Assembly: GCF_003857055.1 (NCBI RefSeq)
Contig: NZ_QGSZ01000134.1
Location: forward strand, 1-39,533
Reading direction: 5' to 3'
Length of the DNA: 39,533 nt
Origin: Micromonospora inaquosa
GTDB lineage: Bacteria; Actinomycetota; Actinomycetes; Mycobacteriales; Micromonosporaceae
Part shown: in pieces, positions 30,191-38,162 of the stretch
How positions within the stretch are numbered: the stretch's first letter is position 1
Layout: the number at the start of each line of letters is the position of its first letter
Program-made: the position numbers and the translations under genes
Notes under the pieces: generated by a model
The model's database searches: none
What the model was told of the DNA's origin: nothing
What the model saw: the letters and a program-made list of their open reading frames with translations, nothing else

Positions 30191-31500
30191 CCCTCGCTCT
30201 TGGGTCGGGCCGGCACAGCCGGTACAGCCGGCACAACCGGTACGGGCGGCACAGCCGGCACAGCCGGTATGGGCGGCTCGGCGGTGGGTCGGCGCGCACC
30301 CCACTCGTAGAGCGCGATCAGCGCCAGCGCGAGCGCCAGCAGGGCCGAGCCGAGCACCTGCACCGACGTGTTGCCGATCAGCACGCCCAGCCCGGCCGGG
30401 ACGAGCGCCGCGCCAATGCCCGCGGCACCGATCTGCAGCCCGATGGCCCGATCCGCGTGCGCCACGCCGACCCGTTCGGCGGTGGTGAGGGTGAGTAGCG
30501 GAAACACCGGCGCGGCGGCGAAACCGACAACGACCAGGCCGAGCACCGCCAGGGCGGCCGGCCCGGGAACGGCGATCAGCGCCGCACCAACGGCCATTCC
30601 GGCCAGGCTGACGCGCAGCACCAGCCCCGCCCCCAGGCGCTCGGCCACCAGACCCTGCACGACCCGGCCGACGAAGAGGCTGCCCCAGTACGCGGAGACG
30701 CAGCCGCCGGCCACCGCCGCGCTGAGCCCGCGCCCCTCGGTCAGCAGCAGGAACGCCCACAGCCCTGCGGACACCTCGATCGCCACGTACAGCACGAAGG
30801 CGAGCGTCCCCGACCAGACCGCCGGCAGCCGCAGCGTGTCCCGAATCGCCACCCGGACGATCGGTGTCGGCCCGGCCTCCCCGGCGGCGAGCCCGGTCTG
30901 GCCCGCGGCGCCCGCGTCGGCGCTGGCCGGAACGCCGCGGTGCCAGGCCCGCACGGTGAGCGCGAACGCGGTGGCGAGGAGGAGTTGGGCGGCGGCCACG
31001 ATGCCGTACCCCCAGCGCCAGGTGAGCCCGGTGCTCAACACCCCCGTCATGATCAGTGGGCCGATGGCCACGCCGAGACCGAAGAAGGCGTGCAACCAGT
31101 TCATGTGGCGGGGCCCGAAGGCCCCGGCGGCGTACGCGTTGAGCCCGGAGTCGACGGCGCCGGAGCCGAGCCCGAGCACCAGGGCACAGCCCACCAACAC
31201 CGCCAGCACCGGGCTCATCGAGTAGCCGGTCAGCGCCAGGCTGGCCAGCAGGGTGCTGCCGGCGAGCAGGGCGCCCACGCCGACCCGGGCCAGCGTGAAG
31301 CCGGCCAGCACGCTGGAGGTGAGGTAGCCGACGGTGCCGGCGGTGAGCACCCACCCGACCGCCTCGGTCGGCACGTCGAAGTCGGCCCGGATCGAGGGCC
31401 AGCCGACGCCGAGCAGGCCGTCGGGCAGGCCGAGACTGACGAACGCGAGGTAGGCCAGCAGGAGCAGTGAGGCGCGGGGGCGCGCGGGCGGGGTGGACAC
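30148..31500 (-). CDS. MFS transporter with repetitive Val-Pro-Ala tail
   Basis: A 450-residue major facilitator with about 12 hydrophobic segments; features include FVSLGLPDGLLGVGWPSIRADF in TM1 and GAVDSGLNAYAAGAFGPRHMNWLHAFFGLG in TM4-5, typical of the fucose-permease-like or FPP branch of sugar and small-molecule carriers. The last 45 residues are a VPA/VPP repeat tail made by a 9-bp DNA repeat. GTG 31500 is preceded by AGGATGG about 9 nt upstream. Substrate unknown. The stop lies within the opposite-strand gene ending at 30190. Confidence 0.85.
   Translation of the reverse strand: MSTPPARPRASLLLLAYLAFVSLGLPDGLLGVGWPSIRADFDVPTEAVGWVLTAGTVGYLTSSVLAGFTLARVGVGALLAGSTLLASLALTGYSMSPVLAVLVGCALVLGLGSGAVDSGLNAYAAGAFGPRHMNWLHAFFGLGVAIGPLIMTGVLSTGLTWRWGYGIVAAAQLLLATAFALTVRAWHRGVPASADAGAAGQTGLAAGEAGPTPIVRVAIRDTLRLPAVWSGTLAFVLYVAIEVSAGLWAFLLLTEGRGLSAAVAGGCVSAYWGSLFVGRVVQGLVAERLGAGLVLRVSLAGMAVGAALIAVPGPAALAVLGLVVVGFAAAPVFPLLTLTTAERVGVAHADRAIGLQIGAAGIGAALVPAGLGVLIGNTSVQVLGSALLALALALIALYEWGARRPTAEPPIPAVPAVPPVPVVPAVPAVPARPKSEGQTSGPVRPVVDGR
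30210..30272. repeat. Seven 9-bp tandem units (CCGGCACAG-like) inside MFS gene
   Basis: Units CCGGCACAG, CCGGTACAG, CCGGCACAA, CCGGTACGG, GCGGCACAG, CCGGCACAG and CCGGTATGG run without gaps. Being a multiple of three, they keep frame and encode Val-Pro-x triplets on the minus strand. Confidence 0.85.
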
Positions 31501-31658
31501 GAGGCACCATCCTGCCGCAGGGGCACCCTAACGCCGTCGGCACCCGATCGCCCACCGCGCGAAGAAGTCGTGTCCGTACGGTCGGGAAAACGGGCAGCTC
31601 ATCCAGAATCGGCCGATCGGAGGACGGCAAGCCGGCAGGTTCGCGTAAGAATTTCGGG

Positions 31659-31868
31659 ATGCATCAAGGCTCCGGAATCCTCTCCACGCGTCAGCGACGG
31701 CTCGCCTGGCTCGGCTTTCTGCTCGCCGCGCTCCAGGCGCCCGTGTCCGCTTGGCTCGTCACCGACGAGTCGTGGCTGTTCAGCCTCTGCGTCGCGCTGA
31801 TGGTGGCCACGGTGATCATCGCTGATGACGCGGCACGGCGACGCCCGGCCGACGCGACCAGCGACTAG
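31659..31868 (+). CDS. Small two-helix membrane protein, hypothetical
   Basis: A 69-residue protein: short basic start MHQGSGILSTRQRR, a hydrophobic helix (LAWLGFLLAALQAPVSAWLV), a DESW turn, a second helix (LFSLCVALMVATVIIADD) and a basic/acidic tail. That hairpin topology with charged ends supports a real gene. There is no strong ribosome site; TAAGAAT lies about 8 nt before the ATG and could be a -10 for a leaderless mRNA. The stop overlaps the convergent gene by 4 bp. Family unknown. Confidence 0.6.
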   Translation: MHQGSGILSTRQRRLAWLGFLLAALQAPVSAWLVTDESWLFSLCVALMVATVIIADDAARRRPADATSD

Positions 31869-32314
31869 CCTCCGCCGCCCGGCCGGGCCTCGTGACCCGG
31901 CCGGCCCCGGCTCCGGCGGTGTTCCTTCATCTCCGCCTCGTAGAGGTGGCGCCGCCCGCCCACCAACTCGTCGCGGGCCTGTTGGTCCAGCTCCCGGAAC
32001 AGCGCGTGGTAGCCGTCGTCGAAGTCCTCGACGATCTGGAACGTCCACCGCCCGGCGATGACGTTACGGCCGCGCAGCTCCGTGGCGATCCGGTCGGCGA
32101 GGTGCGGATGCCCGGCCGAGCGAAACTGCTCCACCGCGTCGTCCAGCATCAGGTCGGCATGGCCGATCAACTGGTGCATCGAGTAGAGGTGCCCCCGGGC
32201 CCGCTCCACACACTCCAGCGCCTCGCTGAGCTTGCCGAGCGCGGCGACCGTCGCGTCGCTGACCCCGTCCGGCCGCCGGTGCCGCTCGTCGGGTCCATCC
32301 GTCTGCTGTCCCAT
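31865..32314 (-). CDS. Conserved-type helical protein of unknown function
   Basis: A 149-residue protein starting at ATG 32314 with GGAGG upstream. The core ALGKLSEALECVERARGHLYSMHQLIGHADLMLDDAV and GRWTFQIVEDFDDGYHALFRELDQQARDELVGGRRHLYEAEMKEHRR is rich in charged helices and His/Glu; I recall similar actinobacterial proteins but no named family. No membrane segment or signal. The tail is Arg/Gly-rich. Metal or nucleic-acid binding cannot be supported. It lies opposite the small membrane protein gene. Confidence 0.8.
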   Translation of the reverse strand: MGQQTDGPDERHRRPDGVSDATVAALGKLSEALECVERARGHLYSMHQLIGHADLMLDDAVEQFRSAGHPHLADRIATELRGRNVIAGRWTFQIVEDFDDGYHALFRELDQQARDELVGGRRHLYEAEMKEHRRSRGRPGHEARPGGGG

Positions 32315-32462
32315 CCGCGCCTCCGTGCCGGGTGCCGCCGTCCGTGGGTGGTTCTCCTGGTGCCCCGTCTGTGCCGGATCAACCCCCCAGGTCAGCGGCG
32401 ATCGCCCAGTGGCGCAGCCGACATCCACCGAGTGGACGAGGTCGACGAGGTCACCGGTCGGT

Positions 32463-32468
32463 TAGCCT
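32463..32468 (+). promoter_or_regulatory. -10 element TAGCCT before leaderless 32477 gene
   Basis: TAGCCT ends 8 nt before ATG 32477, and a GTCGAC sequence lies 16 nt upstream as a possible -35. Confidence 0.35.
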
Positions 32469-32476
32469 CGGTCACC

Positions 32477-32830
32477 ATGCGTGTGCCGTTCAACCGGGTC
32501 GCCTCCCGTACCGTCGTCGACTCGGCGCGGTCCACCCTGGCCGCCCTCACCGTCTCCGTGGGCACTGTCGGGCTCGCCGCCGCCGCCGCGCGACCGGGGC
32601 TGCTGGCCCTGGTCGACCAGCACGCCGCGGCCATCCGGGACAGCCTCGATGGTGACCGCACGCCGCTGACCTCCGCGGCGCTCGCCGGCTACGCCGAGGG
32701 GGTGCGCGCCGCCGCACTGGAGCACGGGTGGACACCGCCCAGCGGGCCGGTCGACTGGAGCAGCCCGGAGTGGCTGCTCACCCGGCTGCTCGCGGTCTGC
32801 GCGCTGGCCCGCGCACTCGACCGGGACTGA
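32477..32830 (+). CDS. Small actinobacterial protein, possibly DUF6401-like
   Basis: A 117-residue protein. The motif RPGLLALVDQHAAAIRDSLDGD followed by LAGYAEGVRAAALEHGW and SPEWLLTRLLAVCALARALD recalls DUF6401-type proteins often seen near natural-product genes; this is from memory of the pattern, not a search. It is Ala-rich and helical, with no clear membrane span. No ribosome site precedes ATG 32477, but a TAGCCT element 8 nt upstream fits a leaderless mRNA. A hairpin follows the stop. Confidence 0.7.
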   Translation: MRVPFNRVASRTVVDSARSTLAALTVSVGTVGLAAAAARPGLLALVDQHAAAIRDSLDGDRTPLTSAALAGYAEGVRAAALEHGWTPPSGPVDWSSPEWLLTRLLAVCALARALDRD

Positions 32831-32838
32831 CCAACGAA

Positions 32839-32875
32839 GGGAGGGCACCCCGCGTCGTACGCGGAACACCCTCCC
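32839..32875. terminator. Nested hairpin between 32477 gene and mechanosensitive channel
   Basis: Outer arms GGGAGGG (32839-32845) and CCCTCCC (32869-32875), inner arms CCGCGT (32850-32855) and ACGCGG (32859-32864) with loop CGT. It can serve both convergent genes. Confidence 0.65.
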
Positions 32876-32898
32876 CAATCGTCGTGCCGTTACTCCCG

Positions 32899-33708
32899 CT
32901 ACGAGCGGTACTGCTGGGCTTCGTCCACCTGGGGCATGGCCTGGGTGCGGTCACCCCCGCGGTCGGCCATCTGCCGCTCCACGTCGCTACGCCCGGCCGA
33001 CGCGGCCTGACGCTGCTGCTGCACCGCGCGCGCCTCCTGGGCCGCCCGCTGCAACCAGCCGTCCCAGCGGTTCTGCATCGGCTTCACGAGACCACCGCCG
33101 ACACCGACGATCAGGATGCCGGCCACCGTGGCGAGCACCGCGATCAGCACCGGAGTGGTCACCGTGGTGGCGATACCCACCTGGTTCAGGGCGGCGATCA
33201 CGCCGAGCGCGATGATGAAGATCGCCGTCAGGTCGGCCAGGACCTTGCCGTACGAGAGCCCGCCCAGCGCCCCGGTGACCAGATCCCGCACCGCGTTGGC
33301 GATCGCGGCCGCCACCACCACGATGACGATCGCGATGAACGCGCGCGGCAGCCAGGCCACCACGCCGCTGATCAGGTCACTGATCGCGTTGGGCCCCCAG
33401 ACTCCGAAGGCGAACTGCAGCGTGAACAGCAGTACGGCGTAGTACGCCAGTCTGGCCAGAATGTCGCTGGCGTCGTACTTCGTTCTCTCCAGGGCCCGTT
33501 TGATGCCACCGCGTTCGACCGCCTGGTCGAAGCGCACCCGTTCCAGCACCGTATCCACGATCTTGAGGACGGCTCTGGCGATGAGCCAGCCGACCACGAG
33601 GATGACGATGAAGGCCACTGCCTTCGGGATGAAGAGCAGCACCGACCTCCAGGTGTCGGCGATGGCATCGCCGATGTCGGCCTGCCGGACCGCGAGGGTT
33701 TTCAGCAT
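32899..33708 (-). CDS. TM-helix-repeat mechanosensitive channel-like protein (CmpX type)
   Basis: A 269-residue membrane protein with about five hydrophobic segments: FIPKAVAFIVILVVGWLIARAVLKIVDTVLERV, the ISDLISGVVAWLPRAFIAIVIVVVAAAIAN repeat and LADLTAIFIIALGVIAALNQVGIATTVT, the last resembling the TM-helix (PF05552) segment placed before MscS pores. It lacks a classical MscS beta-domain, ending in a Gln/Ala-rich soluble tail. GGAGGGA lies 6 nt before ATG 33708. A weak GACT-N15-GGGTAA element (33744-33768, minus) is upstream. A role in membrane tension or envelope stress is inferred. Confidence 0.85.
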   Translation of the reverse strand: MLKTLAVRQADIGDAIADTWRSVLLFIPKAVAFIVILVVGWLIARAVLKIVDTVLERVRFDQAVERGGIKRALERTKYDASDILARLAYYAVLLFTLQFAFGVWGPNAISDLISGVVAWLPRAFIAIVIVVVAAAIANAVRDLVTGALGGLSYGKVLADLTAIFIIALGVIAALNQVGIATTVTTPVLIAVLATVAGILIVGVGGGLVKPMQNRWDGWLQRAAQEARAVQQQRQAASAGRSDVERQMADRGGDRTQAMPQVDEAQQYRS

Positions 33709-33894
33709 GATGTCCCTCCTGTCGCATGGACTGCGCCGGGCGCTTACCCGGCAACCGGTCCGGCAGTCCGCGCGACGCGCGGCGTTTTTCGCGACAGACC
33801 TCCGGACGAGGGCCCTGAACTGCCCGAACGACCACCGCGAGGGACGCGGCGACGGCCCGCCGCCGCGCTCGGATGCCTTTTCCGTTCGGCCGAC

Positions 33895-33900
33895 TAGGCT
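33895..33900 (+). promoter_or_regulatory. -10 element TAGGCT before leaderless SpoIIE-type gene
   Basis: TAGGCT ends 6 nt before ATG 33907 and no ribosome site is present, so a leaderless mRNA is likely. No good -35 was found. Confidence 0.4.
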
Positions 33901-33906
33901 GCGAAC

Positions 33907-36039
33907 ATGCCAGGAACGGTCGGGCGGGTCCCCACGCCAGCAACTCCGGGCCCGAGCGCACCCACCGGGTCCGGCCCGACTGTCGGCCTGCTCGCCCACG
34001 ACTGGGCCAACACCCCGCTGGGCCCGGTCGACGGATGGGACGCCGCCCTCCGGGCCGTGGTGGAGCTGATCCTCGCCTCACCGATGCCGATGGCCCTGGC
34101 GTACGGCGACGACCTCGTCCTGCTCTACAACGCCGGCTACGCCGAATTGTTGGGCACCAAACACCCGAGCGCCTTCGGCCGCCCGGCCGCCGAGGTGTTC
34201 GCGGAGATCTGGGCGCTGCCCGGCGTCGGCGCGGTGATCGAGCGCAGCTACCGGCAGGGCGTGCCCTACCTGGAGAAGGAGTCCACCCTGCCACTGGTCC
34301 GCGGGAACTCCGCGACGGTGGAGCAGGCCGTCTTCACCCGGGGCTACTCGCCGGTGCGCGACAGCGACGGGCAGATCGTCGGCGTCTTGACGGTGGCGGC
34401 CGAGACCACCCACGTCACCGGGCAGTTGCAGAGCCTCAGCGAGGTGGCCGCGGCGCTCGCCGGCACCCTCACCCTCGACGACGTGGCCCGGGTGGCGTTG
34501 CGGTACGCGATCACCACCTTCGACCCCGACCAGGCCGCGTTCGCGGTCGACGAGGGCGGCGGTGGCTGGCGCATGGTGCGTCGGGTCCGTGGCGAGTTGC
34601 TGGACGAGGCCGACGAGCGGCTTCCCCCGCTCTGGCGGCGCGCACCGACGGACTGGCCGGCCCCGGTGGTGCAGGCGGCCCGCTCCGGCGGCCCTTCGTT
34701 CACCCGTGACGGGCAACCACTGCGCGACACCGCTGTGGACCGCCACGACCAGAAGATCCGCGCGATGGCGGCCCTGCCCCTGGGCACCTCGGTGGTCCGC
34801 GGCGGGCTGGCGGTCGGCTACCAGATGCCGCACACCTGGGGACCCGCCGAGCGGGCGCTGTTGGCCGCCTCGGCAGAGCTGATCGGCCAGGCCGCGGAGC
34901 GGGCCCGCCGGTTCGAGACCCAGCACGGCACTGCCCAACTGTTGCAACGCAGCATGTTGCCGGAGCACCTGCCGGATCTGCCCCGGCTGCGGATCGCGGC
35001 CCGCTACGACCCGGGTGTGGACGGCAACGCGGCCGGCGGCGACTTCTACGACGCGTTCCTGCTGCCCAACGGCTCGCTCGGCGTGGTGCTGGGCGACGTC
35101 GCCGGGCACGACGTGCAGGCCGCCGCGCGGATGGGGCAGGTCCGGGCCGCGCTGCGCGCCCTAGCCCTGGCCGACTCGGCGCCCGACGCGGTCCTGGCCG
35201 GCCTGGACCGGCTGGTGACCAGCCTCGGCGCGGAGGCCGGCACCCACGAACTGTTCGTCACCGTGGCGTTCGGGGTGATCGACGCGGAGCGGCGGGAGCT
35301 GACTCTGTCCAGCGCCGGTCATCCCGCGCCGCTGATCCGCCGCGGCGACCCGGATGGCCGGTTTCACGCCGAGTACGTCGACGTTCCGCCCGGGCCGCCG
35401 CTGGGGCTGGGCGGCCGGGCGGGCATCACGACTGTCGCGTTCCGTCCCGGTGACACCCTGTTGCTGTTCAGCGACGGGGTGGTGGAGCGTCGCCGGCAGA
35501 GCCTGAGCGCCGGGCTGACCACCCTGAGCGACGCCATCGCCAAGGCCGGCAGTGGCGACCCGCGCGCGCTCTGCGCGGTGGCCACTGCGGCGGTCCCGGG
35601 CGGCACCGAGGACGACGTGGCCGTGCTGGCCGTCGAGCACGCGCTCAAACCGAGTCGTTCGGCGAGCATGGAGGTACCCGCCGAACCGACCGCGCCCAGC
35701 CGGGTCCGGCACTGGCTGACCGGCCAGCTCACCGAGTGGCAGGTGCCCGAGTCGATAATCGGGGCGGCGGTGCTCTGCACCAGCGAGCTGACCACCAACG
35801 CGTTGCTGCACGCCGGCACGGCCGCCCGGGTGGAGATCGATCTCAGCGCCGAGCGGTTGCTCGTCTCGGTCGCGGATTCCGGCACCCGGGGCACCGTGAC
35901 CCGGGCCCGTACCGACACGTTGAGCAGTCGTGGGCGCGGCCTCGGCCTGATCGAGGAGCTCAGCGACGCCTGGGGCACCGACCCGTCGGTGCGCGGTTCC
36001 ACGGTCTGGTTCGAAATCCTCACGCCGCCGCACCCGTGA
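33907..36039 (+). CDS. PAS-GAF-SpoIIE(PP2C)-HATPase multidomain regulator (RsbU/RsbW-like)
   Basis: A 710-residue signalling protein. PAS about 50-170 (YGDDLVLLYNAGYAELLG, then VEQAVFTRGYSPVRDSDGQIVGVL); GAF about 185-335; PP2C/SpoIIE phosphatase about 345-575 with AGGDFYDAF, VLGDVAGHD, SDGVVERR and GTEDDVAVLAV metal-ligand motifs; HATPase about 590-705 with SELTTNALLHAG (N box), VADSG and RGRGLGLIEE (G2 box). In B. subtilis and actinobacteria such phosphatases dephosphorylate anti-anti-sigma factors, and RsbW-like domains phosphorylate them. Both activities in one chain suggest a self-contained switch controlling a SigB-type sigma. No sigma or anti-anti-sigma gene lies in the window. Confidence 0.9.
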   Translation: MPGTVGRVPTPATPGPSAPTGSGPTVGLLAHDWANTPLGPVDGWDAALRAVVELILASPMPMALAYGDDLVLLYNAGYAELLGTKHPSAFGRPAAEVFAEIWALPGVGAVIERSYRQGVPYLEKESTLPLVRGNSATVEQAVFTRGYSPVRDSDGQIVGVLTVAAETTHVTGQLQSLSEVAAALAGTLTLDDVARVALRYAITTFDPDQAAFAVDEGGGGWRMVRRVRGELLDEADERLPPLWRRAPTDWPAPVVQAARSGGPSFTRDGQPLRDTAVDRHDQKIRAMAALPLGTSVVRGGLAVGYQMPHTWGPAERALLAASAELIGQAAERARRFETQHGTAQLLQRSMLPEHLPDLPRLRIAARYDPGVDGNAAGGDFYDAFLLPNGSLGVVLGDVAGHDVQAAARMGQVRAALRALALADSAPDAVLAGLDRLVTSLGAEAGTHELFVTVAFGVIDAERRELTLSSAGHPAPLIRRGDPDGRFHAEYVDVPPGPPLGLGGRAGITTVAFRPGDTLLLFSDGVVERRRQSLSAGLTTLSDAIAKAGSGDPRALCAVATAAVPGGTEDDVAVLAVEHALKPSRSASMEVPAEPTAPSRVRHWLTGQLTEWQVPESIIGAAVLCTSELTTNALLHAGTAARVEIDLSAERLLVSVADSGTRGTVTRARTDTLSSRGRGLGLIEELSDAWGTDPSVRGSTVWFEILTPPHP

Positions 36040-36071
36040 GACCACCCCCGGGACGGGGTAGGAGGACGCCC

Positions 36072-36749
36072 ATGGCTACCGACCGGCTCGCCGGAGTCCT
36101 CTTCGACGTCGACGGAACCCTGGTCGACACGACCTACCTGCACACCGTGAGCTGGTGGGAGGCGCTACGGCAGTCCGACCAGCCGGTGCCGATGGCGATG
36201 GTGCACCGCTCGATCGGGATGGGGTCGGACAAACTCCTCGACCACCTTCTCGGCCCAGAGCGGGACCGCGACGCCGACTCGAAGCTGCGCGACGCGCACG
36301 ACACCCTTTACGCCGAGTACTGGGAACGACTCACGCCGCTCCCCCGGGCGGCGGACCTGTTGCGCGCCTGCGCCGAGCGGGGGTTGCGGGTGGTGCTCGC
36401 CACCTCCGCCTCCGGGCCTGAGGTGGCCGCGCTGCGTCGGGCGTTGGCCGCCGATGACGTGATCGACACGATCACCTCCGCCGAGGACGCCCAGCAGAGC
36501 AAGCCGGCACCGGACATCCTGGTCGCCGCGCTGGAGCAGTCCGGGTTGGCCGCCGAGCGGGTGGTCTTCGTCGGTGACTCGGTGTGGGACGTCGTCGCGG
36601 CCGGGGCGTTGAACATTCCGTGTGTGGGCCTGACCTGCGGTGGGACCAGCCGCGGCGAGCTCGCCGGCGCGGGTGCCGTGGCGGTGTACGACGACCCCGC
36701 CGCGCTGTTGATCGAACTGGCGGACTCGCCGCTCACCCGACCCCGGTAA
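36072..36749 (+). CDS. HAD-superfamily phosphatase (beta-phosphoglucomutase-like)
   Basis: A 225-residue HAD subfamily IA enzyme: DxD motif I in GVLFDVDGTLVDT, motif II in LATSASGPEV, Lys of motif III in QQSKPAPDIL and motif IV in VFVGDSVWDV. The cap is helical (about 18-85). GGAGG lies 7 nt before ATG 36072 and the gene starts 32 bp after the SpoIIE-type gene, so both are probably one mRNA. It dephosphorylates a small phosphometabolite; the substrate is unknown. Confidence 0.88.
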   Translation: MATDRLAGVLFDVDGTLVDTTYLHTVSWWEALRQSDQPVPMAMVHRSIGMGSDKLLDHLLGPERDRDADSKLRDAHDTLYAEYWERLTPLPRAADLLRACAERGLRVVLATSASGPEVAALRRALAADDVIDTITSAEDAQQSKPAPDILVAALEQSGLAAERVVFVGDSVWDVVAAGALNIPCVGLTCGGTSRGELAGAGAVAVYDDPAALLIELADSPLTRPR

Positions 36750-36791
36750 GGAACACCGCGGTTCACCGCCACGTACACGCTTAGCCGGAGC

Positions 36792-36835
36792 CCTTGCGGG
36801 GCAAGGTCTGTCACCACCTGCCCGCGCGTCGCGGG
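36792..36835 (+). promoter_or_regulatory. Two 15-nt hairpins in the antiporter leader
   Basis: Hairpin 1: CCTTGC-GGG-GCAAGG (36792-36806). Hairpin 2: CCCGCG-CGT-CGCGGG (36821-36835). They lie between the HAD stop and the antiporter ribosome site. They may terminate the HAD mRNA or control the antiporter. I could not match them to a riboswitch class. Confidence 0.45.
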
Positions 36836-36855
36836 TGCGGCGGAAGGGTGGTGTC

Positions 36856-38151
36856 GTGGAGCCGGTAGATGTGGCGTTCGCGCTGGTGGGCCTGGGCGCT
36901 CTGCTTGCAGGCATCCTGCCGCGGGTGTTGGAGCGGCGACCGCTGTCCATGCCGATCGCCTTTCTCGCCCTCGGCATGCTGGTGTTTCTCCTGCCGGTCG
37001 GGCTGCCGTCACCGGACCCCCTGGCCCACCCGGAGCTGACCACCCACCTCACCGAGATCGGGGTGATCGTCGCGCTGATGGGCGCGGGGCTGAAGATCGA
37101 CCGGCCGTTGAGTTGGCGGCGGTGGTCGTCCACCTGGCGGCTGCTGGCGATCGCGATGCCGTTGTCCATCGCGGCGGTGGCCCTGCTCGGCTGGTGGTGG
37201 GCGGGGCTGGTGCCGGCCGCCGCGCTGTTGTTGGGTGCCGCGCTGGCCCCCACCGATCCGGTGCTCGCCGCCGACGTGCAGGTCGGCGAGCCGACCGACG
37301 TGGAGGATTCCGAGGACGAGGTCCGGTTCGCGCTGACCTCCGAGGCCGGCCTCAACGACGGGCTGGCGTTCCCGTTCGTCTACGCCGCCATCGCGATCGC
37401 CTCGACCAGCCTCGCTCCGCGTGACTGGTTCGCCGAGTGGTTCACCGTGGACGTGCTCTGGAAGATCAGCATCGGCGTCGGCGGTGGGCTGCTCATCGGC
37501 TGGTTGCTCGGCAAGCTGTTCTTCCGCGCCCCCAGTGAGCTGCGACTGGCCCGGCACGCCGAGGGGTTCCTGGCGCTGGCTGCCACGTTTCTGGCGTACG
37601 GGCTGGTGGAGGTCGTCGGTGGGTACGGCTTCCTGGCGGTGTTCGTGGCCGCGCGGGCCATCCGGGCCGCCGAGCGAACCCACGAGTTCCACTCGGTGCT
37701 GCACGACTTCGCCGAGCAGGTCGAACGGTTGCTCACCCTGGTGCTGTTGCTGCTGCTCGGCGGCGCGATCGTGGGTGGCCTGCTGGGGCCGCTGACCTGG
37801 CCGGCGGCTGCCGTCGGGTTGGCCCTGGTGTTCCTGGTCCGGCCGCTGATCGGCTGGTTGTCGCTGCGCGGCGCGCCGGGACGCCCGGCCGAGCACTGGG
37901 TCATCTCGTTGTTCGGCATTCGCGGCGTCGGCTCGTTCTACTACCTCGCGTACGCCACCACCAAGGCCGACTTCCCGCAGGCCGAGCTGCTCTGGTCGAC
38001 CGTCGGGCTGGTGGTGCTCGTCTCCGTCGTGGTGCACGGCATCACGGCGACCCCGGTCATGCAGCTGCTCGACCGGGAGGGAGAGCGGACCTCCGACCCG
38101 ACCGAGCGGGACGCCGAGGCGCGACCGGTCGCGGCGGCCGGGCACGCCTGA
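36856..38151 (+). CDS. CPA1-type Na+(K+)/H+ antiporter
   Basis: A 431-residue membrane protein with about 11-12 hydrophobic segments. Family motifs are LALGMLVFLL, LLLGAALAPTDPVLAADVQVG (TM5, the TDP dyad), SEAGLNDGLAFPFV (TM6, the ion-binding ND) and FGIRGVGSFYYLAYA near the end. It exchanges Na+ or K+ for H+ across the membrane. GTG 36856 has GGAAGGG 7 nt upstream; an in-frame GTG at 36835 sits within a hairpin and is less likely. The tail after residue 405 is polar. The convergent FAD gene stop is 11 bp away, with no visible terminator. Confidence 0.9.
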   Translation: MEPVDVAFALVGLGALLAGILPRVLERRPLSMPIAFLALGMLVFLLPVGLPSPDPLAHPELTTHLTEIGVIVALMGAGLKIDRPLSWRRWSSTWRLLAIAMPLSIAAVALLGWWWAGLVPAAALLLGAALAPTDPVLAADVQVGEPTDVEDSEDEVRFALTSEAGLNDGLAFPFVYAAIAIASTSLAPRDWFAEWFTVDVLWKISIGVGGGLLIGWLLGKLFFRAPSELRLARHAEGFLALAATFLAYGLVEVVGGYGFLAVFVAARAIRAAERTHEFHSVLHDFAEQVERLLTLVLLLLLGGAIVGGLLGPLTWPAAAVGLALVFLVRPLIGWLSLRGAPGRPAEHWVISLFGIRGVGSFYYLAYATTKADFPQAELLWSTVGLVVLVSVVVHGITATPVMQLLDREGERTSDPTERDAEARPVAAAGHA

Positions 38152-38162
38152 GCACCTGCGCC

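Noticed and set aside
33744..33768. SigB-like promoter for the TM-helix channel gene
   Set aside because: The -10 (GGGTAA) is good but the -35 (GACT) fits only the degenerate GNNT form; kept as a remark in that gene's entry and not as a feature.
36750..36855. Riboswitch (ydaO/c-di-AMP or other ion class) before the antiporter
   Set aside because: Only two simple 6-bp hairpins are present; I could not find the conserved core of any known class.
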